From SURF-28 sp034521465 (GTDB lineage Bacteria > Bacteroidota > Ignavibacteria > Ignavibacteriales > Melioribacteraceae), in contig JAXHMN010000010.1 of assembly GCA_034521465.1 (NCBI GenBank), positions 644,858 through 708,857 on the forward strand: a stretch of 64,000 nucleotides of DNA, in the 5' to 3' direction. Shown here one piece after another: positions 8,424 to 16,535 of this stretch. Made by a program: the position numbers and the translations under genes. The stretch's first letter is position 1. The number at the start of each line of letters is the position of its first letter. Below the pieces are notes generated by a model. The model was given only the letters and a program-made list of their open reading frames with translations. It was not told the DNA's origin and did no database searches.

Positions 8424-9832
8424 ATCGCATCCTGAGTACGGCCTGTGCAGGCCTGGTTGCCATTGGCGCGCACGCCCAGCCCTTCGATCACGCCGATCTG
8501 GAAACGGCGCGCGAGTTGCGCGCGCTGGCGCTGGAAAGCGGGCTGGCCTACGACATTACTTCGGAGTTGACCACGCGCATCGGCAACCGGCTGGCCGGTA
8601 CCGAGGACGACGCGCGCGCCGTGGAGTGGGCGGTGGACGAGCTCGAATCGCTGGGCTTCGACCGGGTCTGGACCGAGCCGGCGACATTTCCGACCTGGAC
8701 GCGCGAGCACGAGCGGGTGGCCGTGACCGCGCCGGTGGAACAGGAACTCGTCGCACTGGCCATCGGCTTTTCGCCCGGAACGCCCGAGGGCGGCGTCGAG
8801 GCCGAGGTCGTGATGTTCGACGACCTGGCCGCGCTCGAAGCCGCACCGGCCGAAGCCGTAGCCGACCGGATTGTATACATCCGCAAGCGCATGGAGCGCG
8901 CCCGTGACGGTTCGGGTTACGGGCCCGCAAGAGCCGCGCGCAGCGAGGGTTCGATGGTAGCGGCGGAAAAGGATGCTCAGGCGCTGATCATCCGCTCGGT
9001 GGGCACTTCGACGAATCGATTTGCGCACACCGGCGCCATGCGTTTCGACGCCGGCAGCCGCCGCATCCCGGCCGCGGCGATTTCCAACCCGGACGCCGAC
9101 CAGCTCGAGCGACTGATTGCCTCGGGCGACCCGGTGCGGCTCAAGGTCGATATCGGCGCCCAGGTCAACGAGCCGTATACCAGCCAGAATGTCATTGCCG
9201 AGATCACCGGCAGCGAAATGCCGGACCAGGTCGTGGCGCTCGGCGCCCATCTGGACTCCTGGGACGTTGGTACCGGCGCGATCGACGACGGCGCCGGCGT
9301 TGGAATCGTCGCCGCGGCGGCGAAGCTGGTCATGGATCATGCCGATCGCCCGCGACGCTCGATCCGTGTGATTCTTTTCGCCGCCGAGGAAATCGGCCTG
9401 TGGGGCGGGCGCGCCTGGGCAGAGGCACACAAGGACAATATCGAAAACTACCAGCTCGCCGCCGAATCCGATTTCGGCGCCGGCCCGGTCTACGAAATCT
9501 CGGCCCGCGTCAGCGACGAGGCCTGGCCGGTCATGCAATCCATCCACGCCGAGCTCGAACCGCTGGGGATTGCGATGGGCGGCCGAAGCCAGGCCCGCGG
9601 TGGGCCGGATTTCATGCCGATGTCCATTCACGGCCTGGCCGCCGCCGACCTCAGCCAGGACGGCACGAACTACTTCGACTACCACCACACAGAAAATGAC
9701 ACCCTGGACAAGATCGACCCGGCCGAAATGGCCCAGAACGTCGCCGCCTACGCCGTGCTTGCCTGGCTCGCGGCGCAATCGCCGGTGGATTTCGGCTCGG
9801 GGCCGGGGCTTGTAGAAAGCGCCGGAGAATAA
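8420..9832 (+). CDS. Secreted M28 family zinc metallopeptidase
   Basis: The 470-residue protein has an N-terminal signal peptide and the M28 metal-binding set: HLDSWDVGTGAIDDGAG (His and bridging Asp), AAEEIG (catalytic Glu and Glu ligand), AESDFG (Asp) and YFDYHHTENDT (last His). The layout resembles the carboxypeptidase Q/aminopeptidase branch, with a PA-like insert before the catalytic half. It probably degrades peptides in the periplasm or outside the cell. The start is the ATG overlapping the MarC stop. The last 190 bp of the gene are repeated at 11323-11515 beyond the neighbouring DUF4143 gene. Confidence 0.92.
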   Translation: MNRILSTACAGLVAIGAHAQPFDHADLETARELRALALESGLAYDITSELTTRIGNRLAGTEDDARAVEWAVDELESLGFDRVWTEPATFPTWTREHERVAVTAPVEQELVALAIGFSPGTPEGGVEAEVVMFDDLAALEAAPAEAVADRIVYIRKRMERARDGSGYGPARAARSEGSMVAAEKDAQALIIRSVGTSTNRFAHTGAMRFDAGSRRIPAAAISNPDADQLERLIASGDPVRLKVDIGAQVNEPYTSQNVIAEITGSEMPDQVVALGAHLDSWDVGTGAIDDGAGVGIVAAAAKLVMDHADRPRRSIRVILFAAEEIGLWGGRAWAEAHKDNIENYQLAAESDFGAGPVYEISARVSDEAWPVMQSIHAELEPLGIAMGGRSQARGGPDFMPMSIHGLAAADLSQDGTNYFDYHHTENDTLDKIDPAEMAQNVAAYAVLAWLAAQSPVDFGSGPGLVESAGE

Positions 9833-9900
9833 TCCGACACAGCATCGCGGATCGGCGGACGACGCCCGGTTCCGTAGGTGGGGTTACATCCCCGACGGCT
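9645..9900 (+). repeat. Copy A of duplicated M28 gene end plus trailing palindrome
   Basis: This stretch (gene end plus downstream sequence) recurs at 11323-11620 in the same direction. The coding parts are nearly identical, with mostly silent changes. The shared trailing segment contains the palindrome-like GGGGTTACATCCCC at 9880-9893. Confidence 0.8.
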
Positions 9901-9903
9901 TGG

Positions 9904-11166
9904 CTAAAGCTCCCACAGTTTGGCCATGGGCACGGCCAGTATGTTGGCTGTCTTGTCGAGAAAAAACGTGGCCTCGCCATCGTAGAGTACTATCCCGCCC
10001 TGAAAAGCGCTGACCGCTGTGGCTGCCAGCTTGTGCAAGCCCCTGGCATCCGCGGTGTTGGCGCTGGCAGCGGCTTTGACCTCGACCCCCCAGATCTTGC
10101 CGCGATGTTCTATCACAATATCAACTTCCGTTTTGTCCTTGTCCCGGTAATGATAAAAGCGCGGCGGCCGCTGCATGCAGGCAGCCATGGCAACCAGTTG
10201 TTGCAGCACAAAGGATTCGAGCAGGTGGCCAAAGCGGGTGCGCTGTTCGTTCCATTGGTCCGCGTCCAATTCCCCCAGCGTTGCCGTCAGGCCACTGTCC
10301 ACGAAATGCAGCTTGGGCGTTTTGATCAGTCGTTTACTTCGGTTGCTGTGCCAGGCCGGCAGCCGGCGCATCAAAAACAAACGCTCCAGTAGCGTCAGGT
10401 AACGCTCGATGGTGGCTCTGGAGTGACCCAACGCGTTAGCCAGTGCGCTTTGGTTGACCAGTTGTGCCGTGCGGTCGGCCAGAAGCTCGAGCAGGCGGAG
10501 CAGGTCGCCGGCGTCTTTCACTTGAGCAATGTCGCGAACATCCCGTTCGATAAGGGATTGCAGATAATTCATCTTCCAGCGCTCGGCCCGATCACCTGCG
10601 CGAAACACCGCTTCCGGGTAGCCACCGGCCAACAGTAGTTTCGGCAACTCCGATCGTTGCGGCTTGCGGGTGGGGACGATCTGCGGTGTCAGCTTTCCCC
10701 CCAGAAAATCATCGAGGAAGTTGCCCGCCGCTTGCCTGATCTCGGCAACGGTAAATGGCTGCAGGTACAGGCACTCCATCCGGCCCGCCAGGGAGTCAGC
10801 CAGCCGCGGCAGCTGCATCAGATTGGCGGAACCCGTCAACAGGAAGCGCCCCGGCTTGCGGTTCGCGTCCACACTGCGCTTGATTGCCAGCACCAGTTCC
10901 GGTGCCCGCTGCACCTCATCTATCGCCACCCGCTCCGGCAGGTCGTTGACAAAACCCTGTGGGTCGCGCAAGGCCAGATCCAGATAAATTTTTTCGTCCA
11001 GGCTGACAAAATGCCGCTCGGGTTCGCAATGCTGAGCCAGGGTCGATTTGCCACACTGGCGCGGCCCCAGCAGGCAGACCACCGGGGTATCAGACAAGGC
11101 CGCCACCAGGGCAGAACCAAGATGCCGCGGCAGATAGGCTTTATCAGGCACCGACGTGTTCATCAC
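9904..11166 (-). CDS. AAA ATPase with C-terminal DUF4143 (PD-(D/E)XK-like) domain
   Basis: The 420-residue protein has Walker A GPRQCGKST near residue 34 and Walker B VAIDEVQ near residue 81, followed by the sensor-like LLTGSANL. The C-terminal DUF4143 half ends with DKTEVDIVIE...GVEVKAAAS, which fits a PD-(D/E)XK nuclease-like core (D then ExK). The family is widespread, often horizontally moved, and of poorly known function. The gene is flanked by two copies of the M28 gene end and preceded by a 23-bp repeat array, so it looks like an acquired, self-contained unit. The start is at the end of that array; a second ATG follows directly. Confidence 0.88.
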   Translation of the reverse strand: MMNTSVPDKAYLPRHLGSALVAALSDTPVVCLLGPRQCGKSTLAQHCEPERHFVSLDEKIYLDLALRDPQGFVNDLPERVAIDEVQRAPELVLAIKRSVDANRKPGRFLLTGSANLMQLPRLADSLAGRMECLYLQPFTVAEIRQAAGNFLDDFLGGKLTPQIVPTRKPQRSELPKLLLAGGYPEAVFRAGDRAERWKMNYLQSLIERDVRDIAQVKDAGDLLRLLELLADRTAQLVNQSALANALGHSRATIERYLTLLERLFLMRRLPAWHSNRSKRLIKTPKLHFVDSGLTATLGELDADQWNEQRTRFGHLLESFVLQQLVAMAACMQRPPRFYHYRDKDKTEVDIVIEHRGKIWGVEVKAAASANTADARGLHKLAATAVSAFQGGIVLYDGEATFFLDKTANILAVPMAKLWEL

Positions 11167-11190
11167 CTGGAGCCTTTGCTATGATTCTAC

Positions 11191-11295
11191 GTCTAATTGT
11201 AACATTATAGGCCGTCTAATTGCTACATTAAAGACCGTCCAATTGCTCCATATCATCTCGTATAATTGCACTGTTACATGCCGTCTGATTGCGCC
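11191..11295. repeat. Iteron array, 23-bp units, upstream of the DUF4143 gene
   Basis: Four full units begin at 11191, 11214, 11237 and 11260, and a partial fifth at 11283. Each starts with GT.TAATTG or a close variant (GTCTAATTG, GTCCAATTG, GTATAATTG, GTCTGATTG). The stretch is AT-rich compared with its neighbours and lies just before the start codon at 11166 on the minus strand, where a promoter and operator would be expected. Confidence 0.8.
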
Positions 11296-11322
11296 TTGGA
11301 CTTGCGCTGAATGGTGCTTCAG

Positions 11323-11620
11323 ACCTGGCCGTCGCCGACCCCAGCCAGGACGGCACGAACTACTTCGACTACCACCACACAGAAAACGACACCCTCGACA
11401 AGATCGACCCGGCCGAAATGGCCCGGAACGTCGCCGCCTACGCCGTGCTGGCCTGGCTCGCGGCGCAACCGCCGGTGGATTTCGGTTCGGGGCCGGGGTT
11501 GTTGAAGACGGCGGAGAAACGATCGGGTTCCGGCGTCGGGGATGCCACTCCGACCTACTGGTGCGAGGATCGGCGGACGGCGCCCGGTTCCGAAGGTCGG
11601 GGTTACATCCCCGAGGGCCT
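11323..11620 (+). pseudogene. Orphan 3' end of an M28 peptidase gene (copy B)
   Basis: The in-frame text DGTNYFDYHHTENDT and the following 50 residues match the end of the intact M28 gene at 9645-9832, with a few replacements (Q to R, S to P) and several silent changes. No 5' part is present; the fragment begins right after the iteron array. Beyond the coding end it carries about 40 extra bases and then the same palindrome, here TCGGGGTTACATCCCCGA at 11597-11614. The fragment has no start of its own. Confidence 0.8.
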
Positions 11621-11640
11621 CGCCCGCGCCGGTCGCGGGT

Positions 11641-12321
11641 TCAGCACTCCGACCAGCGGCGCAGCAGGTTGTTGTACAGACCGGTCAGGCGGACAAGGTC
11701 TTTTTCCTCCTCGCCGTAGCGCTGGCGCAGCGCCATCAGTGACAGGTCCATCTGGTACAGAAGACGGCGGTGTTCGGTGTCCTTGACCAGGCTTTGCATG
11801 AACATGTAGCAGCCCAGCCGGGCGCCGCGGGTCACCGGCGTGACTTCGTGGATGGAGCCGGACGGGTAGGCCACCAGGCTTCCGGCCGGCAGCTTGATCC
11901 GCTGCTCGCCGTAGGTGTCCTCGATGCGCAGCTCGCCGCCCTCGTACTCGTCGGGCTCGGACAGAAAGAGCGTGGCCGATACATCGGTGCGCAGGTAGCT
12001 GCCGTCCGGAAGCGGTCGCAGCGAGCTGTCGGTATGCGCGCCATAGTGGCTGTGTTCTGGGGTATAGCGATTGAAATTCGGTGGCAGGATCTTGAACGGC
12101 AGCACCGCGGTCATGAACATCGGGCTTTGATTGAGCGCGCGCATGACGACGGTCCGGAGTTCCTTGACTTGCGGGTCGTCGTCGGGGACCTGTTCATTCT
12201 TCTTCGCGCGTCTGGCCTGCGGGCCGGCGCTGATGCCGTGCGCCCAGCGGCATTTATCGAGACGCTCGCGAACGGCCGCGACCTGCTGGCTGTCCAGGAT
12301 GTTGTCTAGCGTAATAACCAT
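11641..12321 (-). CDS. piuC: Fe(II)/2-oxoglutarate-dependent hydroxylase, PKHD type (PiuC/YbiX)
   Basis: The 226-residue protein is full length for the family. It has the iron-binding HxD (HYGAHTDSS, near residue 97), the distal His (GSIHEVTPV, near 160) and the Arg that binds 2-oxoglutarate (VTRGARLG). The start (MVITLDNILDSQQVAAVRERL) is typical. PiuC genes are usually next to TonB-dependent siderophore receptors and repressed by Fur, and here the receptor gene lies just upstream in the same direction. The natural substrate is not settled. Confidence 0.92.
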   Translation of the reverse strand: MVITLDNILDSQQVAAVRERLDKCRWAHGISAGPQARRAKKNEQVPDDDPQVKELRTVVMRALNQSPMFMTAVLPFKILPPNFNRYTPEHSHYGAHTDSSLRPLPDGSYLRTDVSATLFLSEPDEYEGGELRIEDTYGEQRIKLPAGSLVAYPSGSIHEVTPVTRGARLGCYMFMQSLVKDTEHRRLLYQMDLSLMALRQRYGEEEKDLVRLTGLYNNLLRRWSEC

Positions 12322-12425
12322 GACGACCGTATCAGACGTCTTACTGCCATGAACGGAGGCGCCTGGCCTGGCCCGCGGCGAACCTGATGGTCACCGGGCC
12401 ACCGCCCATGGTTGCCTTCAGACGA

Positions 12426-14834
12426 TCAGAAGGTGTAGCGGAACGTTCCGATAGCGTGGATACGCTTGCCCGGAATCCCCTGGGCACCACCCTCGGCCAG
12501 TTGCGAGATGTACTTCTTGTCGGTCAGGTTGAACACATTCAGACGCAGCTCGGCGCGGTCGGTCAGTTTGTAGGTGCCGTAGAAATCCGCCACGAAATAG
12601 CTGTCGATCGACACGTTGCGTCGCCGCGGCTGATCCTCGAGCGGCACCGGTTGGGGTGCGGAAATCTGCTCGTCGATCCACTGGATACCGAAGCCCAGAT
12701 TCAGCCGTGGCGTGAACTGGTAGGTACTGAACATATTCAGCGAATGCTCCGGTGAGCCACCGAGTTCCTGGCCTTCAAGGTTCGGGAACGCGGTCGAGGA
12801 GGTGACCTCGGTATCCAGGTAGGAATAGCCGCCGAAGACCTGCCATTCCGGTGTAATCCGGCCGGCGGCCAGCACCTCGAAACCGTCCACGCGCTGTTCT
12901 GTGTCGAGTACCGAAGGATCGTCGGCACCCAGGCCGGGAAGACGCGCCTTGGTTTTATCGGTGCGGAATACCGCGGCGTTGAGATCCAGCCCGGCCAGCA
13001 CGCGCCACTTGGCGCCGATTTCGTAGGCTTTGGTCTCTTCCGGCTCGACGTTGAACAGCTCCGGCGTGGTGATGCGGCTGTCGCCGCCGCCGGCAAGCTG
13101 GATCTGGTTGCGATCAAAGACGCCGGAAATCTGGAACGAACTTCCCAGCGCGGCATAGATGGACGCATTCGGCACCGGCTTGAAGACCAGTCCGGCGCTG
13201 TAGCTGAACTCCTCGTCGGTGCGGCTCAAGTCGATCGGTTCCTCGCCCTTGGCTTCCCAGCCCTCGTCGCTTGCGCGCGAGTCGACGCTGTCCCAGCGGA
13301 TGCCCAGATTCAGCTCCCACTTCGGCGAGAACTGAATCGTGTCAAGCAGGTAGACCGCAAAGGTTTCGGAATCGAACTTGTGGACCGTGCCGTCGAACGG
13401 GGCTGCGGGCCGGGTTCGACGCTCGGGGTCGAGCAGATCGGTGCGCGGCCCCTTTACATCCGGGCGCCGGCGGTTTTCGAAGCTGATGTCGGAGAATTCG
13501 GTGCCGAGCACCAGGTCGTGGAATATCGGCCCGGTCGGCACGCTGAACAGCAGGTCGGTCTGGTTGAAGAAGCCTTCGTCTTGCTGGTCCCTGGGCTTCA
13601 GGTCGCCCTGAACCAAAGCCCGGGAGAAGTCGCGGGAACCCCAGGCATCCTGATCGGGCACCTTGATGCGCGGCGAACTGGTAATCGAATCGTTCTCGAC
13701 CAGGCTGTAGCGGAAGTTGTTGCGCACGGACACGCGGTTGTTGAAGGCATGCGTCAGCGTTGCGCCCAGGATGTCGACATCGATTCGCTGAAAATCGTCG
13801 ACATGGCCGAAATAGTCGCTGAAACCGATGCCCGGCGGCAGCTCACCGGTAAAGAAGCCATCCCCGCAGCGTTGGCTTCCGGTGCGGCCGAAGCGATTGT
13901 CGTCCGGATCGAAACAGCCCTCGACGTTTTCGGGTGGCACGCCTTCGCGGTCGAACGGCAGACCCTTGTCTTCGATATTGTTCTGTTCGGTATGCAGCCA
14001 GTTGAGCGAAACCTGGGTATCGCGCCGGAAGCCCCAGGTATAGGCGCCGTAAAGGCCCCAGCGTTCATCTTCGACGACATCGCGCCCGGGAACACCGGCG
14101 GAATGGCCCATCAGGTTGAGCCGGAACGCGCTGTTGTTGTCCAGCGGTTCGTTGATGTCGACCGTGGCGCGCTGGTAATCATCGGTGCCGGCGCTGACCT
14201 CGATGCGCTTGAACGAATTCATGCTGGGTAGCTTGGTGACGAAGTTGATCGTGCCGCCGGCCGATCCGCGGCCACTGAATGCCGAGTTGGGCCCTTTGAC
14301 GACCTCGATCTGCTCGACGTAGAAGGGATCGCGGAAATAGTTGCCGAGATCGCGAACGCCGTCCACATTGATATCTTCACGGGCGTTGAAGCCGCGGATC
14401 TTGAGCTGATCGCCGCCCGGCGGGTTGCCTTCGCCGGCCTGCAGGCTGATGCCCGGGATATTGCGCATCGCATCGCGCAGCGAAGTGACGTTCTGTTCCT
14501 CTAGCAGATCCTGCGGCAGCACGGAAATGATGCGGGGCGTGTCAAGCAGGGGGCGCTGGTACTTTGGGCTGGACATGCGCTGGCCCCGGAAGTCGACCGT
14601 CATCGGGGACAGTTCGGCCGGAAGCTCCTCCAGTCGGGCGGACTCGCTCGCAGCGTCTTCGTTCTGATTTTCCTCCTTTTCGTCCGAATCGTCGGCAAAA
14701 AGGGTGCCGGAGGCAAGGACGCCGGCGATGGCCACGACCAGTGCGCGCTGATGGATGCGGTTCCGCGCCGGGGCGCTGCTTCTCATCGATCGGGGCTTTT
14801 CGGAATCCTGTGCATCTTCGTGCTCTGCAAACAT
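12426..14834 (-). CDS. TonB-dependent siderophore receptor (Fiu/CirA-like)
   Basis: The 802-residue receptor has a signal peptide after a charged leader (ALVVAIAGVLASGTLFADD), a plug domain (LLDTPRIISVLPQDLLEEQN...LRDAMRNIPGISLQAGEG, then GRGSAGGTINFVTKLP) and a beta-barrel ending in aromatic Phe (HAIGTFRYTF). This is the catecholate-siderophore receptor pattern. The ATG at 14834 is chosen because GGGAGA lies about 10 nt before it; a TTG 21 bp upstream is also in frame. A Fur-box-like site lies 70-90 bp upstream. It probably forms an iron-uptake unit with piuC. Confidence 0.92.
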   Translation of the reverse strand: MFAEHEDAQDSEKPRSMRSSAPARNRIHQRALVVAIAGVLASGTLFADDSDEKEENQNEDAASESARLEELPAELSPMTVDFRGQRMSSPKYQRPLLDTPRIISVLPQDLLEEQNVTSLRDAMRNIPGISLQAGEGNPPGGDQLKIRGFNAREDINVDGVRDLGNYFRDPFYVEQIEVVKGPNSAFSGRGSAGGTINFVTKLPSMNSFKRIEVSAGTDDYQRATVDINEPLDNNSAFRLNLMGHSAGVPGRDVVEDERWGLYGAYTWGFRRDTQVSLNWLHTEQNNIEDKGLPFDREGVPPENVEGCFDPDDNRFGRTGSQRCGDGFFTGELPPGIGFSDYFGHVDDFQRIDVDILGATLTHAFNNRVSVRNNFRYSLVENDSITSSPRIKVPDQDAWGSRDFSRALVQGDLKPRDQQDEGFFNQTDLLFSVPTGPIFHDLVLGTEFSDISFENRRRPDVKGPRTDLLDPERRTRPAAPFDGTVHKFDSETFAVYLLDTIQFSPKWELNLGIRWDSVDSRASDEGWEAKGEEPIDLSRTDEEFSYSAGLVFKPVPNASIYAALGSSFQISGVFDRNQIQLAGGGDSRITTPELFNVEPEETKAYEIGAKWRVLAGLDLNAAVFRTDKTKARLPGLGADDPSVLDTEQRVDGFEVLAAGRITPEWQVFGGYSYLDTEVTSSTAFPNLEGQELGGSPEHSLNMFSTYQFTPRLNLGFGIQWIDEQISAPQPVPLEDQPRRRNVSIDSYFVADFYGTYKLTDRAELRLNVFNLTDKKYISQLAEGGAQGIPGKRIHAIGTFRYTF

Positions 14835-14903
14835 CTGTTTCTCCCAAAGCTTCAAAAGGTGATTTCACGGGCGTAATTCGATTCGAAACGCGAAAACGAG
14901 CGC

Positions 14904-14923
14904 AAATGCGAATCAGACGCAAT
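14904..14923 (-). promoter_or_regulatory. Fur-box-like operator of the siderophore receptor
   Basis: AAATGCGAATCAGACGCAAT is an imperfect inverted repeat close to Fur sites of the AATGCGAATnATTCGCATT kind. It lies about 70 bp before the receptor start. It is identified by eye only. Confidence 0.5.
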
Positions 14924-15046
14924 AGAGTATCAGCCTTTAAGCAATTGTCAATATCGAACGCGAACGCCTGTGCCGGAGTCGGGTTCCGGGCTGCTTACTG
15001 CAATTTATTATTGCTCCGCTGCGCGGCCCGGCCTTTCCGGCCGGGT

Positions 15047-15088
15047 ATTATTAACCCGGCATACCCATTTCAATGCCGGGTTAATAAT
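15047..15088. terminator. Perfect 16-bp inverted repeat (possible terminator)
   Basis: ATTATTAACCCGGCAT at 15047-15062 and its exact reverse complement at 15073-15088 surround a 10-nt loop. A second GC-rich hairpin (GGCCCGGCC..GGCCGGG) lies at about 15026-15045. They stand between the divergent receptor and bfd genes, so termination is not required for those genes; a mobile palindrome is an alternative. Confidence 0.5.
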
Positions 15089-15150
15089 TGCCAGGAAAAA
15101 TTTACGGGATAATTATTGACAATCGTTCGTATTCGTAATATCGTTGTGCC

Positions 15151-15360
15151 ATGTTCGTATGCATCTGCAATGCCGTCACCGACCATGAAATCCGCGAGCA
15201 CGCCCGGCGCGGCGTGGATTCGCTGGAGGAGTTGCGCATGCGAACCGGCTGCGCCGACTGCTGCGGGCAGTGTTCCGACGAAGCCGAGGCAGTCTTGATG
15301 AGCAGCCGACATGCCGCCCGCGTATCGATCCCGATGGTTGAGATGCCCCAGTCCGCCTGA
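15151..15360 (+). CDS. bfd: Bacterioferritin-associated ferredoxin
   Basis: The 69-residue protein has the [2Fe-2S] cysteines of Bfd: CxC near the start (FVCICNAVTDHEIRE) and CxxC in the middle (GCADCCGQC). Bfd docks on bacterioferritin and passes electrons to release stored iron. The gene is divergent from the siderophore receptor, which fits iron-responsive control. The upstream stretch ATAATTATTGACAATCG at 15109-15125 is AT-rich and could hold a Fur site, but the match is weak. No bacterioferritin gene is in the window. Confidence 0.92.
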   Translation: MFVCICNAVTDHEIREHARRGVDSLEELRMRTGCADCCGQCSDEAEAVLMSSRHAARVSIPMVEMPQSA

Positions 15361-15545
15361 AGGCGTAAACCTGAAGGCGTAAATGGTAAAAGCGTAAATA
15401 GTGAATAGTCCGCTCGCTGCGCTCGCTCAATAGTAAATGGCAACCTCGAGGGCTTCGGACCGTTCGAGCACACCGTGGCCTACCATCGCCCGCGCCTGCT
15501 ATTTACCATTCACTATTTACCATTTACGCCCTTAGGTTCAAGGCT
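15361..15545. repeat. Second inverted GTAAA-heptad repeat
   Basis: GGCGTAAA, GGTAAA and GCGTAAA words at 15361-15408 face ATTTACC and TTTACGCC words at 15499-15545. The arrangement is the same as at 6021-6167, with a palindromic GCTCGCTGCGCTCGC stretch between the arms near 15412. It separates bfd from speE. Confidence 0.7.
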
Positions 15546-15552
15546 CCCCGCT

Positions 15553-16389
15553 TCACGGCATCTGCGTGGCCAGCGCGCCGCGGTGGACTTCCGGGTTGTA
15601 GTAGCGCGTCGTGATGCCGCTGGCGGCAAAGCGGTCGGGGTCGGGTGGTGCAAGCAGGCCGTGCTTGCGTGCCTGGGTGCACGACCACCAGCCGGACGGA
15701 TAGCACGGCTGCGGGAAGCCCAGCGTCCTGATCGTCTCGAATCCGGCCTTTTCCATGTTCTGCCGTATACCGTTGATCAGATGCTGGTGAATCAGCGGGC
15801 TCTCGCTTTGCTGTACCAGGATGCCGCCGTCGGCCAGCGCCTTGTAGCAATCCTCGACGAAACCGGGCCCGAACAGCCCCTCGGCCGGTCCGATCGGGTC
15901 GGTGGAATCGACGATGATCACGTCCAGCGAACCGGGTGCGGCGTTGCGGATCCAGGCCAGGCCGTCGTCGAACACCAGCGTGGCGCGCGGGTCATCATTA
16001 CGCTCGCATAGCTCCGGGAAATGCTGCTCGCTCAGGCGCGTGACCTGCTCGTCGATTTCACACTGCACCGCCGATTGAACTTCGCGATGTGCCAGCACCT
16101 GGTGCAAAGTGCCGCAGTCGCCGCCGCCGATGATCGCCACGCGCTTCGGGCTCGGGTGCGAGAACAGGGCCGGATGGGTCAGCATCTCGTGGTAGAGAAA
16201 GTTGTCGCGCGTAGTCAACATCACGAAGCCGTCGATCACCATCAGGTTGCCCCAGTGCGCCGTTCGATAAACATCGATGGTCTGGAACTCGGTTTCGGCG
16301 TGGGCCAGGTGCGCCTCGATTTTCCAGCCGACCACGCTGCCGGCTTCGCTGCATATTTCGGTAAACCAGTTTTCGTCAGTCGGCACCAT
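15553..16389 (-). CDS. speE: Spermidine synthase (polyamine aminopropyltransferase)
   Basis: The 278-residue protein has the family motifs: WGNLMVIDGFVMLTTRDNFLYHEM, the nucleotide-binding VAIIGGGDCGTLHQVL and the catalytic DVIIVDSTDPIGPAEGLF (Asp is the general base). It transfers the aminopropyl group from decarboxylated S-adenosylmethionine to putrescine. The ATG at 16389 is preceded by GGAGGGAGA at proper spacing, so it is preferred to the ATG 15 bp upstream. It is divergent from speA, with about 150 bp between them, giving a polyamine locus. Confidence 0.95.
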   Translation of the reverse strand: MVPTDENWFTEICSEAGSVVGWKIEAHLAHAETEFQTIDVYRTAHWGNLMVIDGFVMLTTRDNFLYHEMLTHPALFSHPSPKRVAIIGGGDCGTLHQVLAHREVQSAVQCEIDEQVTRLSEQHFPELCERNDDPRATLVFDDGLAWIRNAAPGSLDVIIVDSTDPIGPAEGLFGPGFVEDCYKALADGGILVQQSESPLIHQHLINGIRQNMEKAGFETIRTLGFPQPCYPSGWWSCTQARKHGLLAPPDPDRFAASGITTRYYNPEVHRGALATQMP

Positions 16390-16535
16390 GCATTCTCCCT
16401 CCATATTCGAATCACCATATTCTACCGGCCGCCGCCCGGGCTCCCCCGATTCGCGTTCTCGCGACGTCCAGGGACGACCGGGTGATGAATACGATGGGCT
16501 TACAATATGGCGCTTTCCACCTGCCGGGCACCTGC

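Noticed and set aside
8213..9778. A 521-codon open frame antisense to the M28 peptidase gene.
   Set aside because: It is typical of GC-rich DNA, lacks a start signal and domains, and the peptidase on the plus strand is certain. The same holds for long antisense frames over 1202-2882, 23105-25006 and 30028-31296.
11191..11295. Possible CRISPR array.
   Set aside because: The units are contiguous 23-bp repeats without unique spacers, and no cas gene is present in the window.
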